Shown in pieces: positions 62,855-64,000 of a stretch of 64,000 bases of DNA. This DNA is from Alkalihalobacillus pseudalcaliphilus (GTDB lineage Bacteria > Bacillota > Bacilli > Bacillales > Bacillaceae_D), in contig LFJO01000005.1 of the NCBI GenBank assembly GCA_001038565.1, forward strand, positions 1,275,421 to 1,339,420. The letters run 5' to 3'. Numbering within the stretch: position 1 is the first letter of the stretch; every line of letters starts with the position of its first letter. A program made the translations under genes and the position numbers. The notes beneath the pieces are model-generated. The model was given only the letters and a program-made list of their open reading frames with translations. It did no database searches and was not told the origin of the DNA.

Positions 62855-63133
62855 CTAACCTCTACTGTTTATACAATAAGCAAAATCGAAACTATACATA
62901 TACATTATCATTTTTATGGTCTGCGGTGAATTTAGCCCTTCTTGCTGCTTTCGTATTCCTTCTATTCGGTTCCGTATTTCTTGATTGTTATAGAGAAATG
63001 CCTTAGATACACCTGATTCCATCGCAACCTGATTAAAATAATTTTTGCTTTCGTTTTGAGAAAGCTCTAAGCGTATTGGCGAAGCACTTACTTTATGGCT
63101 TGATGATTTCGAGGTTGATGCGAGAAAATTCAT
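62855..63133 (-). pseudogene. Fragment of a Tn554-type TnpC protein
   Basis: The frame holds YFNQVAMESGVSKAFLYNNQ and EIRNRIEGIRKQQEG, the same motifs as the TnpC part of the chimeric gene at 58.4 kb. The start and the end are unlike TnpC and there is no ribosome-binding site. It has probably been cut at both ends. Confidence 0.6.
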
Positions 63134-63156
63134 ATACGTGATACGCTAAGCAAATT

Positions 63157-63707
63157 TCACCATAAATAAAATTCCTGCTCATTGAATTCCATTCTTAATA
63201 TATCTGGTTTTGATGTATGTAGTAAGAAATTCAAATCGTACTTACTGTAATAATATCCCATCATCAAAGTCATAACAGGTCCATGAGTTCCTACCACTAC
63301 TTTCCGTTCTTGATAGGTATTTAACAATTCTTTTAAGACTTTTTTTTGCACGATTTTGGCAATCTGTATTAGACTCTCCCCCAATAAAGAAAAATTTGGT
63401 TTGGAAAACGATTTTTTTAATAATGGGAATAATCCCCTATCAGATATTCGCTCGTCTTCATCCGAAAAAAATTCTTTCTTTTAAATTTTCAAATAGTAAA
63501 ACTTCTTGTCGGATTTGTTTAGCTAACGGCTCTACATTTAAAATTGATCGAGTGTATGGACTTGAGACAACACTGTTAATCCCTTCATCCTTTAAAACAT
63601 CAGTAATTCTTTGAGCTTCTAATTTTCCTTTTTCAGTTAAGTCTCTTATTCTTTCATTTCCTTTTTTTTGTGAATTCCCGTGCCTTACCATATATATCAG
63701 TTTTCAT
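63157..63707 (-). pseudogene. Histidine phosphatase broken by several frameshifts
   Basis: The pieces together make a phosphoglycerate-mutase-like phosphatase. ATG at 63707 follows GGAGGCGG and gives MKTDIY; a shift then gives MVRHGNSQKKGNERIRDLTE with the RHG active site. A shift at a T7 run gives DEDERISDRGLFPLLKKSF, and shifts at G5 and A8 runs give VLKELLNTYQERKVVVGTHG and MTLMMGYYYSKYDLNFLLH. Four changes, mostly in homopolymers, separate the frames. Confidence 0.75.
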
Positions 63708-63750
63708 AACCGCCTCCAGAATTCCTGCATTCTTGTTTTAGTAAAATAAA

Positions 63751-63788
63751 AAAGAAGGAAGCAAGTATATAACTTCGCTTCCTTCTTT
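63751..63788 (-). terminator. Terminator after the small secreted peptide gene
   Basis: AAAGAAGGAAGC pairs with GCTTCCTTCTTT and is followed by a T-rich tract on the minus strand. Confidence 0.85.
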
Positions 63789-63793
63789 AACCT

Positions 63794-63925
63794 TTATTTG
63801 ATGATAATGTCCGTATGGTGTCCTGGTAAACCACCATTATCTTCTCCAGTATTTAAATCGTAATCATAAGATGCACCTAGCATAAGTCCAAATAAAAGTA
63901 TTCCTAAAAATATAATTTTTTTCAT
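63794..63925 (-). CDS. Small secreted peptide, 43 residues, unknown function
   Basis: A complete small cistron. The ATG at 63925 has AGGGGG five bases ahead. The product has a signal-like hydrophobic start (MKKIIFLGILLFGLMLGAS) and a polar tail (YDYDLNTGEDNGGL, then PGHHTDIIIK). This layout resembles precursors of exported signalling peptides such as Phr or AimP, but no family member with this tail is known to me. A terminator follows directly and an extended -10 promoter precedes it. No Rap-type receptor gene is next to it within the window; the right edge is 75 bases away. Confidence 0.7.
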   Translation of the reverse strand: MKKIIFLGILLFGLMLGASYDYDLNTGEDNGGLPGHHTDIIIK

Positions 63926-63966
63926 AATAACCCCCTAATGAACTTTTAAGATAATGCACTAGGATC

Positions 63967-63975
63967 ATTATATCA
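63967..63975 (-). promoter_or_regulatory. Extended -10 promoter of the small peptide gene
   Basis: On the minus strand TGATATAAT gives a perfect TATAAT with the TG extension, 42 bases ahead of the ATG. No clear -35 is seen. Confidence 0.6.
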
Positions 63976-64000
63976 TTTATTTAACAAAAATTATGAGGAA

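Overview
The window is low-GC DNA from a Bacillaceae bacterium, most likely an aerobic, endospore-former-type Bacillus relative with an alkaliphilic or halotolerant lifestyle. The evidence is the ResABC/RluB block, bacillithiol deacetylase with its YojF partner, a YpcP-type exonuclease, a YkpA-type ABC-F protein, a BCCT-type betaine transporter, lipoteichoic acid synthase, Gram-positive ribosome-binding sites (often with TTG or GTG starts), and very acidic surface proteins. The species cannot be fixed from the sequence alone.

From 1 to about 43 kb the window is mostly chromosomal core, and most genes lie on the minus strand. In order it holds: cytochrome c maturation (resC partial, resB, resA) with rluB; ilvE; a PrsA-like foldase behind an HtrA protease; a betaine transporter behind a 28-bp palindrome; two FMN-reductase-like proteins; a complete sulfate import operon (Rrf2 regulator, YezD-like protein, sbp, cysT, cysW, cysA) with a leader terminator; an orphan ABC ATPase; ltaS; zwf; a BdbC/thioredoxin pair; an adenosine-type deaminase; a response regulator, sensor kinase and HemD-like operon; an acyl-CoA dehydrogenase-like protein and an HtrA-like protease; yojF-bshB2; a chemoreceptor; an exonuclease; a DegV protein; recQ; a sugar dehydrogenase lipoprotein; and a YkpA-type ABC-F protein.

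Intergenic spaces in this half are repeatedly occupied by a dispersed repeat family. It is marked by the 10-mer TATGAAAGTT (eight exact copies found) and by further shared modules, including a 51-bp tandem unit. A separate 52-bp unit, repeated five times and each able to form a hairpin, lies at 17.2 kb.

From about 43 kb to the end the window is accessory and partly decayed. It contains relics of an IS1182-like transposase, a Tn3-family transposon (transposase C-terminus plus a degenerate terminal inverted repeat), CGNR and ClpX-type zinc-finger genes, an abortive-infection (Abi_2) gene, a frameshifted carboxylesterase and MFS transporter in one operon, a frameshifted histidine phosphatase, and Tn554-type TnpC fragments. 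One TnpC fragment is fused in frame to the C-terminal half of a methyltransferase. Intact genes here include the TPP-riboswitch-controlled thiC, an AmpS-type aminopeptidase, PadR, LysR and TetR regulators, an ECF sigma factor with its DUF4179 partner and a probable autoregulated promoter, a holin-like toxin of the type I toxin-antitoxin kind, and a complete small cistron for a 43-residue secreted peptide.

No rRNA, tRNA or CRISPR array was recognised. The best candidates for undescribed biology are the TATGAAAGTT repeat family, the 52-bp hairpin array, the paired hairpin-terminator element flanking the sulfate operon, and the small secreted peptide at the right edge.
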